Source: Bacteroidota bacterium (GTDB lineage Bacteria; Bacteroidota; Bacteroidia; Sphingobacteriales; Sphingobacteriaceae). Taken from it: a stretch of DNA of 64,000 bases. Below are positions 24,191 to 33,445 of the stretch, piece after piece. A program made the translations under genes and the position numbers. Below the pieces are notes generated by a model. It saw only the letters and a program-made list of their open reading frames with translations, was not told the origin of the DNA and searched no databases. Each line of letters starts with the position of its first letter. Position 1 is the stretch's first letter. The DNA is taken from assembly GCA_023427985.1 (NCBI GenBank), contig JAEYZM010000004.1:1-64000 (forward strand), in the 5' to 3' direction.

Positions 24191-25423
24191 ATGAAAAAAA
24201 TTTTTATAAGCTTATTAGTATTAAGCAATCTTGCTTTTGCTCAAACAAATGTTGATCGATTAAAAAAGGATATTGTTTATCTAAGCTCCGATAAATTAGA
24301 GGGCAGATATCCGGGCACGAAACACGAATTAAAAGCAGCTAAATACATCGCAAACAGTTTCAAGAAATCGGGCTTAATCCCAATGGGCGATAATGCAACT
24401 TACTTGCAAAAGTTTGCATTTAAAACGAGTACTAATCCGCATGCTACCGAAGAGCAAATGGAGATGAAAGGTTATGCTCACAATGTTATTGGATTTTTGA
24501 ATAACGATGCTGCATATACCATTGTCATTGGTGCACATTACGATCATTTAGGTGTAGGTACTGGAGGAAATTCGCTCGATGCAAATCCATCGAATAAAAT
24601 TCATAACGGTGCCGACGATAATGCATCGGGTACGGCGGGTTTGATGGAATTGGCAAGATACTATTCTAGTAATTCCATTAAAGAATCTTACAACTTTTTA
24701 TTCATCGCCTTTTCTGCCGAAGAAGAAGGATTATTAGGTTCAAAATATTTCACGAACAATCCAAGTATATCAATAGATAAAATGAATTTCATGATTAACA
24801 TGGATATGATTGGCCGACTCAACACATCGACCAATAGGATTGTTATTTCAGGCGTTGGGACGAGTCCGAGTATTGGAAAAGTTCTTCTTGCGAATGAGGA
24901 AAATGAAATTAAATACAAAGCAGACAGTGCAGGTATGGGGCCATCAGATCATTCTTCTTTTTATTTGAAAAATATTCCGGCATTGCATTTCTATACTGGA
25001 ACGCATAGCGATTATCACAAACCGAGTGACGATGCCGATAAAATAAATTTCGATGGTGAAGCTAAGGTTTTAAATTTCATAATTAAAATCATCGACGATT
25101 TGTCGAAAGAACAGAAACTACAATTTACAAGTACAAAATTGAACAACAATGCATCTAGTAATGTAAGTTTCAAAGTGACGTTGGGGGTAATTCCCGACTA
25201 TGCATTTGATGGAAAAGGCTTGCGCTTAGATGGTGTTTCAGAAAATAAACCGGCACAAAAAGCTGGCTTAAAACAAGGCGATATCATTATAAGCATGGGT
25301 AGCATCGGCATAGAAAACATACAAGATTATATGAAGGCATTGAGTAAATTTGAAAAAGGCCAAACCACCACGTGTAAGATTTTACGTGATGGTATGGAGA
25401 TGAATATCGATGTTACTTTTTAA
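24191..25423 (+). CDS. M28-family metallopeptidase with C-terminal PDZ
   Basis: 410 residues. Signal peptide 1-18 (cleavage after AFA). Zinc ligands of the M28 family: VIGAHYDHLG, HNGADDNASGT, the catalytic Glu pair SAEEEGLLGS, DMIGRL and a final His in THSDYHKPSDDADKI. Residues about 330-410 are a PDZ domain (GLRLDGVSENKPAQKAGLKQGDIIISMG). It should be a periplasmic or surface aminopeptidase. Its final 11 bases overlap the end of the convergent gene. Confidence 0.92.
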   Translation: MKKIFISLLVLSNLAFAQTNVDRLKKDIVYLSSDKLEGRYPGTKHELKAAKYIANSFKKSGLIPMGDNATYLQKFAFKTSTNPHATEEQMEMKGYAHNVIGFLNNDAAYTIVIGAHYDHLGVGTGGNSLDANPSNKIHNGADDNASGTAGLMELARYYSSNSIKESYNFLFIAFSAEEEGLLGSKYFTNNPSISIDKMNFMINMDMIGRLNTSTNRIVISGVGTSPSIGKVLLANEENEIKYKADSAGMGPSDHSSFYLKNIPALHFYTGTHSDYHKPSDDADKINFDGEAKVLNFIIKIIDDLSKEQKLQFTSTKLNNNASSNVSFKVTLGVIPDYAFDGKGLRLDGVSENKPAQKAGLKQGDIIISMGSIGIENIQDYMKALSKFEKGQTTTCKILRDGMEMNIDVTF

Positions 25424-26909
25424 GTAGTTTGTTTCTATAAGTCGAACGATTATCTTTCAATTCAAGAGTATAAAGTCCTGGTTCTAGATTGCTAAGATCC
25501 AGGACTTTTTTATTAGAATCATCGGTAAAAATTCTTCTGCCATTGATATCGTAAATCGAAACATTTAAATATTCCTGAGTGATTTGAATCTTGTCAGTGA
25601 CTGGATTCGGATAAAAACTTGGATGAATATTATTCGATTCCTTGTCAATTCCAATAAGAATAGATTGATTGTAATGTATAAAGAAATTTTGCGTCAAATT
25701 ACTATCCAAGTATGGATTTCCCACTGCAGTTAATGGAGTTCTCAAACTATCACCATTTATTGAGCCCACCAATGTAATATCGCCATGTCCTGAAATATCA
25801 AACAAATCGACATCTGAATTACTTATGATTTTCACAGAATCTAATTCCCCAGTTTTTCTTAAAAAATAAGCCAAGTAATTATTTTGATGTTTTCTGATGT
25901 AGTAATACGAATCGGGACCAAAATTCTTAGATGGCACGATGAGTTTATTGTCGAAATCAAACGAAATAAATTGAACTTGATGATTTTTCTCCGCAAGTAA
26001 ATTTCCGTCAAAATCATAAATTCCAAAACTATGATCCATCGCAACTAAGGAATTCCCTTGTTCGTAACGAGCCCATATCAATGTTGTTGAATCAATTTTT
26101 ATTGATGAGTTAAGATCAAACGTAATGTACGGTTTGGGCACAAGCCATTCGGCTTTAAAATTATCGTCGAGCCTCGCAATATAAGTGATATAACCTGAGC
26201 TCAGTGGATTAATAAACTCAATGGTATCGATGGTACTGAAGTCCGATGCAGTACCAGAAATAAAATACTTATTGTTTTTGTACTGTATACTGGAAATAGA
26301 TCTTAAGCCATCAAAATATTTATGTTGTAGAATTGCGCCGTTTGATGGATTCAATTTATATATCGATGAGCTAATGCTGTTTTCTATTCCTGCAACAATA
26401 ATTTCATTATTATCATTCTCACAAACAGAAGACATCAAGATAGTCTCCATAGAACTATCCATCAAAGTATACCATTCTAACTCTCCCAATTCAGAAATAG
26501 AAAGCACAAAAGATGCTGTGTGTAAATCACCTTGAATCCTAATACTGTCTAAGATCAAGGAGTCTACGAATGCTCCAACAACTATTGTTTTACGATTCTT
26601 TGTTCTAAGAATATCGAACACAGTAGCATTACCTTTTATATCATAAGCCCAACGGTAAGGATTCCCCATTAAATACGCAAGTTCAAAAACATGTATGTTG
26701 CCTGCTAATTGCATGGGAAACTGTGCTTCGTATTTCAATCGCTCTATACTTGCACCCGATAATCTAAAGTCGGCACTCTGGTCTATCGCAATCACTTTTC
26801 CATTGGGTTTGAAAGGATATGTTTCTACAAAAAATTCTTGCAAGGGCATTTGTGCATTTGCAAGAAACGAATTACAGAAAACAAATAGAAGTACGTAAAT
26901 CTTTTTCAT
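25413..26909 (-). CDS. Type IX secreted protein with C-terminal sorting domain
   Basis: 498 residues. Signal peptide 1-20 (NAQ cleavage). The body is beta-rich, with no recognised enzymatic motif. The last ~75 residues fit the type A sorting domain: SFYPNPVTDKIQI, then SIYDINGRRIF, and LDLSNLEPGLYTLEL ending KLLKK. This tail targets the protein to the type IX secretion system and surface or medium. The function is unknown; the SBBP/propeller-like FDI... patterns suggest adhesion. It ends 11 bases inside the convergent M28 gene. Confidence 0.88.
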   Translation of the reverse strand: MKKIYVLLFVFCNSFLANAQMPLQEFFVETYPFKPNGKVIAIDQSADFRLSGASIERLKYEAQFPMQLAGNIHVFELAYLMGNPYRWAYDIKGNATVFDILRTKNRKTIVVGAFVDSLILDSIRIQGDLHTASFVLSISELGELEWYTLMDSSMETILMSSVCENDNNEIIVAGIENSISSSIYKLNPSNGAILQHKYFDGLRSISSIQYKNNKYFISGTASDFSTIDTIEFINPLSSGYITYIARLDDNFKAEWLVPKPYITFDLNSSIKIDSTTLIWARYEQGNSLVAMDHSFGIYDFDGNLLAEKNHQVQFISFDFDNKLIVPSKNFGPDSYYYIRKHQNNYLAYFLRKTGELDSVKIISNSDVDLFDISGHGDITLVGSINGDSLRTPLTAVGNPYLDSNLTQNFFIHYNQSILIGIDKESNNIHPSFYPNPVTDKIQITQEYLNVSIYDINGRRIFTDDSNKKVLDLSNLEPGLYTLELKDNRSTYRNKLLKK

Positions 26910-26918
26910 AATATATGT

Positions 26919-27257
26919 TTATCCTAGTTTGGAACCATTGGGAACTTTAAAATCGGTAGTGATTAAAACAACATCTTGTTCGGAATTGGCATATACACCT
27001 AGCACTAAACATTCCGACATAAAATCGGCAATTTGCTTTGGTGCAAAATTCACAACTGCTAATACCTGCTTACCTATTAAATCCTCTATTTGGTATCGAC
27101 TTGTGAATTGTGCACTCGATTTTTTAATCCCTAATTCTCCAAAATCAATAACTAGTTTATATGCTGGTTTTTTCGCCTTTTCAAACGTACTAGCCTCTAA
27201 AATTGTACCAACTCGAATTTCAAGTTTTTGAAAATCTGAAAAATCAATTATATTCAT
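26919..27257 (-). CDS. csaA: CsaA-like tRNA-binding domain protein
   Basis: 112 residues, a stand-alone tRNA-binding (EMAP/Trbp111) OB fold: DFQKLEIRVGTILEASTFEKAKKPAYKLVIDFGELGIKKSSAQFT, then GKQVLAVVNFAPKQIADFMSECLVLG and a final KVPNGSKLG. CsaA is described as a chaperone or export-related protein, and related modules bind tRNA. It is divergent from the HPt gene with 7 bases between starts. Confidence 0.93.
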   Translation of the reverse strand: MNIIDFSDFQKLEIRVGTILEASTFEKAKKPAYKLVIDFGELGIKKSSAQFTSRYQIEDLIGKQVLAVVNFAPKQIADFMSECLVLGVYANSEQDVVLITTDFKVPNGSKLG

Positions 27258-27264
27258 CTCAAAT

Positions 27265-27612
27265 ATGGATTATATGTCATTATTCGATTTTAATAAAGTT
27301 CTTAAAATTGTTGAAAACGACAAAGGGATGGCTGTAACTTTAGCATCGATGTTTGTTGAACAAGCTAAAGAAGACCAAGAAAAACTTATACAATCATTAA
27401 ATGATGGCGATGTTACCGCTTTAGGTAAGGTCGCTCATAAAATGAAATCGAGCCTTTCTACATTAGGCATGCAAGAAACTTCTGATCGATTAAAAAAAAT
27501 TGAACATGCAGCAAAAACAAATTCAAATATTGAAGAAATTAAGCAAGATGTTCAAATAACTGTTTCTGAATTAGAACAGATTTATTTAGAAGTTAAACAA
27601 GCTATCGCTTAG
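27265..27612 (+). CDS. Histidine phosphotransfer (HPt) domain protein
   Basis: 115 residues, all-helical. The phospho-acceptor is the His in KVAHKMKSSLSTLGM, the usual HxxKxS signature. It is a single-domain phosphorelay carrier. No sensor kinase or response regulator is nearby, so partners must be elsewhere. A second in-frame ATG lies three codons downstream of the called start. The gene ends overlapping the convergent SDR gene by 11 bases. Confidence 0.9.
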   Translation: MDYMSLFDFNKVLKIVENDKGMAVTLASMFVEQAKEDQEKLIQSLNDGDVTALGKVAHKMKSSLSTLGMQETSDRLKKIEHAAKTNSNIEEIKQDVQITVSELEQIYLEVKQAIA

Positions 27613-28417
27613 CGACTTTAAGTTTCAGAAAATAGTTTTCAATATCATCAATAAGATAATCGTAATTCAATATCTCTTTCGATTTCGTATTGCTTACGAT
27701 TTTCGAATCCAGCTCAAGCCCATTAAATTCGGGCCTTTCCAACATAAATTTATCGCATAACTTTTCGTAAAACTCTTTCCTTTGAGGGTGATCGTCGGAA
27801 ACGACATTCATAATTCCTGTAAAATTATATTGCAGTAATTTAGTGATAATTTGTACAACATCTATTTTATGTACCAGATTAATTGCTTGATTAAAACCAG
27901 AAATATTTTTTTTGCCCGATAAAAAATTTGCGGGGTTTCTATCTTCTGCAACCAATCCTGCTAATCTAAGAATCACATGATTTTCAAAGGAAGCAATTAT
28001 ATTTTCTACCGCCATCAAATGTTTTTGTCGGTCCGATGTTTCCTTTAATTCGGTTTCCTCCTTTACTTCCCCCGATAAGCCCTCGTACACACCCGTACTT
28101 GAAGTATAAATAATTTTTTTGGTTCCAATATTATACAATTCTTGAATTGAATTTCTTAAAGCATCGTAATCGTTTAAGGCAGAAGCAGGCGTACAAAGTA
28201 CCACTACATCGGCATAAAAATCTTTGGGAATATTTTGAGGATGTTCCCATAAAAGTGTGGTTATGCCAGCAGGTGTTTTTTTAATAGACCTTTGAGTTCC
28301 TATGAGCTCATACGCTAAAGGCTTTTTCTGGCTTTGTTGAATGAAGTTCATGTACATGAGGTGTTCTGCAAGTGCGGAACCCAACCAACCCATACCTAAA
28401 ATTCCAACTTTGAGCAT
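27602..28417 (-). CDS. NAD(P)-binding SDR-family protein (YeeZ-like)
   Basis: 271 residues. N-terminal Rossmann motif VGILGMGWLGSALAEHL and an SDR-like IIYTSSTGVYEG segment with tyrosine; the Lys follows further along. It looks like the YeeZ/YfcH epimerase-like group, whose substrates are not settled. It is coupled to rpoN: its ATG overlaps the rpoN stop (TAATG). Confidence 0.8.
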   Translation of the reverse strand: MLKVGILGMGWLGSALAEHLMYMNFIQQSQKKPLAYELIGTQRSIKKTPAGITTLLWEHPQNIPKDFYADVVVLCTPASALNDYDALRNSIQELYNIGTKKIIYTSSTGVYEGLSGEVKEETELKETSDRQKHLMAVENIIASFENHVILRLAGLVAEDRNPANFLSGKKNISGFNQAINLVHKIDVVQIITKLLQYNFTGIMNVVSDDHPQRKEFYEKLCDKFMLERPEFNGLELDSKIVSNTKSKEILNYDYLIDDIENYFLKLKVAKR

Positions 28418-29877
28418 TAGAGTTCTTTACGTAATCGAGCAACAGGGATATTCAATTGTTCTCTATATTTTGCGACAGTTCTCCTTGCAATATTATATCC
28501 GCGTTCTTTTAAAATTTCTGCCAAACGTTCATCGGCAAGAGGCTTACGTTTGTCTTCGGTTGAGATACAATCTTCTAAAATTTTCTTCACTTCCCTATTG
28601 GAAACTTCTTCACCACTTTCCGTTTGAATTCCTTCCGAGAAAAATGATTTCAGGAGGAAAGTTCCGAACTCAGTTTGCACATATTTACTGTTCGCAACCC
28701 TTGAAACCGTTGAGATATCCATTTGCACTTGGTCTGCAATGTCTTTTAAAATCATAGGTTTCAACTTACGCTCATCTCCCGTAAGGAAATAATCGTATTG
28801 AAAATGCATGATGGCATTCATGGTTTTGATAAGCGTTTGCTGACGTTGTTTGATGGCATCGATAAACCATTTTGCGGAATCCAATTTTTGTTTCACAAAT
28901 TGGACAGCTTCTTTCATCTTTTTGTCTTTCTGTGCCGCTTTATCGTATGTCTGAAACATTTCTTGGTACGACTTACTTACCCTTAGTTCCGGAGCATTCT
29001 TAGAGTTTAATGTCAACACCAAATAATTATCATTTTTTGTAATGATAAAATCTGGTATGATTTGCAATTGCTTATTATTATCGGCATAAGAATTACCTGG
29101 CTTTGGATTCAGTCGAAGAATTTCTGCAATTGCCTCTTTCAAATCTTCTGAGCTGATGTCTAAGCTCTTTTCTAATTTATCGTAATGTTTTTTAGTAAAC
29201 TCATCCAAATAATTTTGAACAATATTACTTGCAATTTTTATCGTTTTTAATTGTTGATCTTTGCGACGTAACTGTAATAACAAACACTCTTGTAGACTAC
29301 GAGCACCAACACCTGCTGGGTCAAAGGATTGTATTACCTCTAAGAGGTGTTCTACTTCTTGTTCCGATGTGAAAATGTTTTGTGAAAATGCCAAGTCGTC
29401 TACCAGAGCATGTATAGGTCTGCGTAAATAGCCATCATCGTCGAGACTCCCTAAAATTTGTTGAGCCACCATGAACTGATGGTCGTCCATTACACATAAG
29501 CTCAATTGCACTAATAAGGTTTCATGAAAGGATGAGCTTACAGCAAATGGAATTTCCTTCTTATCGTCTTCATCGGAATCACTATCTGCCATCATCTTAT
29601 ATCCATCGTCTTGATCTTCGTCTTGCAAATAATCGTCGATGTTGAATTCTTCTTCCGTTCGCTCTTCATTACTTACATTCTCTTCGTCGTCAAGAGAATA
29701 TTCACTTATCTCTTCTGCGTTCGATAAGCTACCATCTTCCAAAGCGGGATTCTCCTCCAACTCTTCCTTGATGCGCGAATCGAGCATAACAGTAGGAATT
29801 TGCAACAATTTGATGAACTGAATTTGTTGCGGAGAAAGTTTTTGTAATAATTTTTGTTGTAGGCTTTGTTTTAGCAT
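28417..29877 (-). CDS. rpoN: RNA polymerase sigma-54 factor
   Basis: 486 residues from the ATG at 29875-29877 (MLKQSLQQKLLQKLSPQQIQFIKLLQIP), the conserved N-terminal glutamine-rich activator-binding region. A frame-open stretch of 14 codons upstream is not used. An acidic region II follows, then the core-binding and HTH domains, and the C-terminal RpoN box ARRTVAKYRE that contacts the -24 promoter element. It directs transcription of sigma-54 genes with an AAA+ activator; none is encoded here. Confidence 0.96.
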   Translation of the reverse strand: MLKQSLQQKLLQKLSPQQIQFIKLLQIPTVMLDSRIKEELEENPALEDGSLSNAEEISEYSLDDEENVSNEERTEEEFNIDDYLQDEDQDDGYKMMADSDSDEDDKKEIPFAVSSSFHETLLVQLSLCVMDDHQFMVAQQILGSLDDDGYLRRPIHALVDDLAFSQNIFTSEQEVEHLLEVIQSFDPAGVGARSLQECLLLQLRRKDQQLKTIKIASNIVQNYLDEFTKKHYDKLEKSLDISSEDLKEAIAEILRLNPKPGNSYADNNKQLQIIPDFIITKNDNYLVLTLNSKNAPELRVSKSYQEMFQTYDKAAQKDKKMKEAVQFVKQKLDSAKWFIDAIKQRQQTLIKTMNAIMHFQYDYFLTGDERKLKPMILKDIADQVQMDISTVSRVANSKYVQTEFGTFLLKSFFSEGIQTESGEEVSNREVKKILEDCISTEDKRKPLADERLAEILKERGYNIARRTVAKYREQLNIPVARLRKEL

Positions 29878-29920
29878 GGTATTAATGCATCGAAAATACG
29901 ATAAAAAAAGAAAAAACAAT

Positions 29921-29928
29921 TATTTTTG
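29921..29928 (+). promoter_or_regulatory. Putative -7 element of asnS
   Basis: TATTTTTG, 29 bases before the asnS start. There is no clear -33 box; the upstream stretch is A-rich. Confidence 0.45.
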
Positions 29929-29957
29929 TATTCGCGAAAATTAAAATTGAAGATAAG

Positions 29958-31472
29958 ATGACATACATCAAAGATTTAAAAAACGAAGAAGGAAAGTTAG
30001 TGAGTTTGAACGGTTGGGTTTCGAACAAAAGAAGTGGTAAAGGCTTAGTGTTTATCATCTTAAGAGACGGTACTGGTTTATGCCAATGTGTAGTTACTCA
30101 AGAGAGTATCGATGAAAATTTATTTCAGATTGCCGATAAGTTAAGTCTTGAATCATCGATAAAAATTACCGGTAAAGTTGTAAAAGACGAAAAACAAATT
30201 GGAGGTTACGAATTACAAGTAACTGATTTACATGTATATCAACAAGCGGAAGACTATCCTATTGCAAAAAAAGCTCATGGTATTGAATTCTTAATGGACC
30301 ATAGACATTTATGGTTACGTTCACGCAGACAATGGGCAATTATGCGCATTCGAAATACCATCAGTTTTGCCATTCATCAGTTCTTCCAAGAGAATGGATT
30401 CGTACAAATGGATGCACCAATTTTCACAGGTAATGCCTGTGAAGGTACTACCAATTTATTCGAAACAGATTTCTACGATGCTCCTGCATATCTTTCACAG
30501 TCGGGACAATTATACGGTGAAGCCATGGCGATGGCAATGGGAAAGATCTATACCTTTGGACCTACATTCCGTGCAGAAAAATCTAAGACACGTAGACATT
30601 TGTCGGAGTTCTGGATGATCGAACCAGAAATGGCATTTTACGATAACGACATGAACATGGACTTGATAGAGAAGTTCTTACAATTTGTTGTTTCGGAAGT
30701 CTTAAAGAACAACGAAGAGGAATTAGCCATCATTGAGCGTGATACATCGATATTAAAAAATATTGTGAACAAATTCCCTCGCCTACCATACGACGAAGCA
30801 GTACGAATTATCAAAGGCGAGCAAGATGTAAATGGTAAAAATTCTATCAAAACTTTAGAAGAAGATTTAGCAAAAGTTCATGCGCGAATAGAAGAAATTA
30901 AAAAAGAGATTGCAGAACGTGAGGAAAAAGTTGCTACACCTGGAATGAAAAAAGGTGAAGTAAACTTTAACATCAACAAAATTGCCGAATTAAAAGATGA
31001 GTTGAGGGATCAAGAAGAAAGTTCAAAAAACATTCCTCAATGGCTCGATTCTGCTCGTAATTTCGAGTACGGAAACGATTTTGGCGGATCAGATGAAACG
31101 GTCTTAACTCGATTGTTTGATACACCAATCATGGTATACAATTGGCCACACGAAGTCAAAGCCTTTTATTTAAAACGTGCCGATGATGAACGCTTCGCAA
31201 AAGGAGTGGATGTTTTGGCACCAGAAGGCTATGGTGAAATTGTTGGTGGTGGCGAACGTGAAACCGATAAAGATTCTTTGATAGCTAAAATCAATGAACA
31301 TGGATTGCCGATGGCAGAATTTGAATGGTACCTCGACTTGAGAAGGTATGGTTCTGTTCCACATGCTGGATTTGGATTGGGTTTAGAGCGCTTGGTGGCT
31401 TGGGTATGTAAATTACCACATGTTCGTGAAACGATACCATTCCCTAGAATGTACGGAAGGTTATTACCATAG
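29958..31472 (+). CDS. asnS: Asparaginyl-tRNA synthetase
   Basis: 504 residues, class IIb synthetase. An N-terminal OB fold (GWVSNKRSGKGLVFIILRDGTG) binds the anticodon. Motif 2 is PTFRAEKSKTRRHLSEFWM with EPEM, and motif 3 is GFGLGLERLVAWV. A charged, predicted coiled-coil insertion sits at about residues 295-350 (EEDLAKVHARIEEIKKEIA...ELKDELRDQEES), between motif 2 and motif 3; typical AsnRS are about 460-470 residues. It charges tRNA-Asn. Confidence 0.95.
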   Translation: MTYIKDLKNEEGKLVSLNGWVSNKRSGKGLVFIILRDGTGLCQCVVTQESIDENLFQIADKLSLESSIKITGKVVKDEKQIGGYELQVTDLHVYQQAEDYPIAKKAHGIEFLMDHRHLWLRSRRQWAIMRIRNTISFAIHQFFQENGFVQMDAPIFTGNACEGTTNLFETDFYDAPAYLSQSGQLYGEAMAMAMGKIYTFGPTFRAEKSKTRRHLSEFWMIEPEMAFYDNDMNMDLIEKFLQFVVSEVLKNNEEELAIIERDTSILKNIVNKFPRLPYDEAVRIIKGEQDVNGKNSIKTLEEDLAKVHARIEEIKKEIAEREEKVATPGMKKGEVNFNINKIAELKDELRDQEESSKNIPQWLDSARNFEYGNDFGGSDETVLTRLFDTPIMVYNWPHEVKAFYLKRADDERFAKGVDVLAPEGYGEIVGGGERETDKDSLIAKINEHGLPMAEFEWYLDLRRYGSVPHAGFGLGLERLVAWVCKLPHVRETIPFPRMYGRLLP

Positions 31473-31521
31473 TCTCAAATTGAAATAATTCATTATATTT
31501 AGTAATCTAAAACTAAATACA

Positions 31522-31842
31522 ATGGGTATACTTACTGAATTTAAAACATTCGTTTCCAGGGGAAATGCTGTAGAACTTGCAATTGGGGTTGTCATTGGTG
31601 CTGCCTTCCAAAAAGTAGTGGATTCAATTGTCAACGACATCATTATGCCTCCTATTGGATATCTAATAGGTAAAGTGGATTTCAAAGATTTAAAGTTAAA
31701 ACTTGGTGAAGTGGTGACTATAAATTATGGTAGTTTCATTCAAACACTTATTCAATTTGTAATTATAGCTTTCACTATTTTCCTAGTGGTGAAACTTTTG
31801 AACAGACTTAGAAAAGAAGAAGAAGTTGTCAAACTACCATAA
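31522..31842 (+). CDS. mscL: Large-conductance mechanosensitive channel
   Basis: 106 residues. TM1 has the conserved GNAVELAIGVVIGAAF and VDSIVNDIIMPPIG. A short periplasmic loop leads to TM2 (FIQTLIQFVIIAFTIFLVVKLLNRL). It lacks about 30 residues found in well-known members (about 136 residues), mainly the C-terminal cytoplasmic helical bundle. It opens as an emergency osmotic release valve. Confidence 0.93.
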   Translation: MGILTEFKTFVSRGNAVELAIGVVIGAAFQKVVDSIVNDIIMPPIGYLIGKVDFKDLKLKLGEVVTINYGSFIQTLIQFVIIAFTIFLVVKLLNRLRKEEEVVKLP

Positions 31843-31844
31843 TC

Positions 31845-32768
31845 ATGAAAAGAGCTCTACTTATTTTTGTTATTTGTGCATCTTACGTACAAATAGCAAA
31901 TGCACAAACCACAGATACAACAAGCAAAACAGCTAATCCTGCCGATACAAGTAAGTGGAAGAAAGGCGGCGTAGCTTCTTTAGGAGTTAGTCAGTCTTCG
32001 TTTACCAATTGGGCAGCCGGTGGTGTGAACAACGTCAACGTAACCGCCATCGTAAGTCTGTATGCGAATCGAAAAACTGCTATTTCGAATTGGGAGAACA
32101 ACCTCGACTTAGGTTATGGTGTTCAAAAAATTTCGGATGGGCCCTACCGTAAAAGTGAAGATAGAATTGAGTTGAATAGTAAATATGGAAGAAAAATCTC
32201 CGAAAAATTAAATTATTCGTTCCTACTTAATTTTAGATCGCAATTTGTTGAAGGTTTTAATTATACCGATACGAGTACAGTTTATGTTTCGAATTTACTA
32301 TCGCCTTCATTCACAACTATTTCAGGCGGTTTGGATTATAAGCCCAACGACGATTTATCCATCTTTTTCTCACCATTAACAGGTAAAATAACCACCGTAT
32401 TAGATACAGCATTGGCCAATCAAGGTGCGTATGGTGTGGATACTGGAAAAAAAGTACGTTTTGAAGTGGGTGCATTAATGGCAATTAAATACCAAAAAAA
32501 CCTAGCCAGCAATATCTTATTGAAGTCGAAAATCGATTTATTTGCCAATTTCAATACAATTCAGGCCATCGACATCAATTGGGAAAATTTGATTTCGTTT
32601 CAGATTACCAAACTCTTAGCAGCAACATTAAGTACCAATTTATTATACGATCAAGACATCTTAATACCTAAAAGAGAAGAAACGAGTCCGGGTGTATTCC
32701 AGGAAGTTAGCAGCCCTAGGACACAGTTTAAACAGATATTTTCGTTGGGAATTACGTATAAGTTCTGA
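31845..32768 (+). CDS. DUF3078 exported protein
   Basis: 307 residues. Signal peptide 1-20 (NAQ cleavage). The mature part starts KKGGVASLGVSQSSFTNWAAGGVNNVNVTAIVSLYANRK, characteristic of the DUF3078 family, and ends with an aromatic strand (ITYKF), the usual outer-membrane-barrel signal. It probably forms a beta-barrel; its job is unknown. It starts 2 bases after mscL. Confidence 0.88.
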   Translation: MKRALLIFVICASYVQIANAQTTDTTSKTANPADTSKWKKGGVASLGVSQSSFTNWAAGGVNNVNVTAIVSLYANRKTAISNWENNLDLGYGVQKISDGPYRKSEDRIELNSKYGRKISEKLNYSFLLNFRSQFVEGFNYTDTSTVYVSNLLSPSFTTISGGLDYKPNDDLSIFFSPLTGKITTVLDTALANQGAYGVDTGKKVRFEVGALMAIKYQKNLASNILLKSKIDLFANFNTIQAIDINWENLISFQITKLLAATLSTNLLYDQDILIPKREETSPGVFQEVSSPRTQFKQIFSLGITYKF

Positions 32769-32807
32769 TAATTTTAAATTAAAATTGGATTCTTGACATA
32801 GCTTGCA

Positions 32808-32815
32808 TATATTTG
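32808..32815 (+). promoter_or_regulatory. -7 element of rpmH
   Basis: TATATTTG 27 bases before the rpmH start; a TTGG about 18 bases upstream may serve as -33. A TTGACA at 32793-32798 is only 9 bases away and does not fit. Confidence 0.55.
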
Positions 32816-32841
32816 CAGCCTTGTTTTAAGAAAAAAAAGAA

Positions 32842-33000
32842 ATGAAACGTACATTCCAACCATCGCAAAGAAAGAGAAGAAACAAGCACGGATTCAGAGA
32901 AAGAATGTCATCTGCAAACGGACGTCGTGTTTTAGCTTCAAGAAGAGCAAAAGGCAGAAAGAAATTGACTGTATCTGACGAAAAAAGACACAAACGCTAG
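32842..33000 (+). CDS. rpmH: 50S ribosomal protein bL34
   Basis: 52 residues, highly basic: MKRTFQPSQRKRRNKHGFRERM, then GRRVLASRRAKGRKKL, the whole-family signature. It is in the usual order upstream of rnpA, yidD. A part of the large ribosomal subunit. Confidence 0.98.
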   Translation: MKRTFQPSQRKRRNKHGFRERMSSANGRRVLASRRAKGRKKLTVSDEKRHKR

Positions 33001-33064
33001 TAAAATAGCCTAGGTAATGTTTGATTGTGGGTTTTAAATTATTACCATAATCCTGTACATACCT

Positions 33065-33442
33065 ATGACAAAAAGATATTTTTTCAGCAAAGAAGAACGC
33101 TTGTGTAATCTGAGTCAAATTGACCAGCTTTACAAACAAGGTTCTTCTTTCTCTTTTTATCCCTTCCGTATCGTGTATAGGCAAAGTCCTATAAACCAAA
33201 CGTATCCTGCTCAAATTGTCATTACGGTACCCAAAAGAAAATTCAAACGAGCTGTAGATCGAAATAAGATTAAACGATTAATTCGCGAAGCATACCGTAA
33301 ACACAAAGAAGATTTTTTGTATCCGAAACTACAGGCTTCCAATACCTTTCTCCAAATCATGATTATTTATACCGGTAACGAAATAATTACTGCTAAAAAT
33401 TTAGAAAAAAAACTAAATTTAGCACTTAATCGTTTAGTATAA
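33065..33442 (+). CDS. rnpA: Ribonuclease P protein component
   Basis: 125 residues. The RNR-type motif KRAVDRNKIKRLIREAYR lies in the middle and is the hallmark of the RNase P protein subunit; an N-terminal basic strand pair precedes it. With the RNase P RNA it matures tRNA 5' ends. It is 64 bases downstream of rpmH. Confidence 0.95.
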   Translation: MTKRYFFSKEERLCNLSQIDQLYKQGSSFSFYPFRIVYRQSPINQTYPAQIVITVPKRKFKRAVDRNKIKRLIREAYRKHKEDFLYPKLQASNTFLQIMIIYTGNEIITAKNLEKKLNLALNRLV

Positions 33443-33445
33443 GAA

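Noticed and set aside
32793..32798. TTGACA as -35 box of rpmH
   Set aside because: Only 9 bases from the -7 element; wrong spacing for this promoter type.
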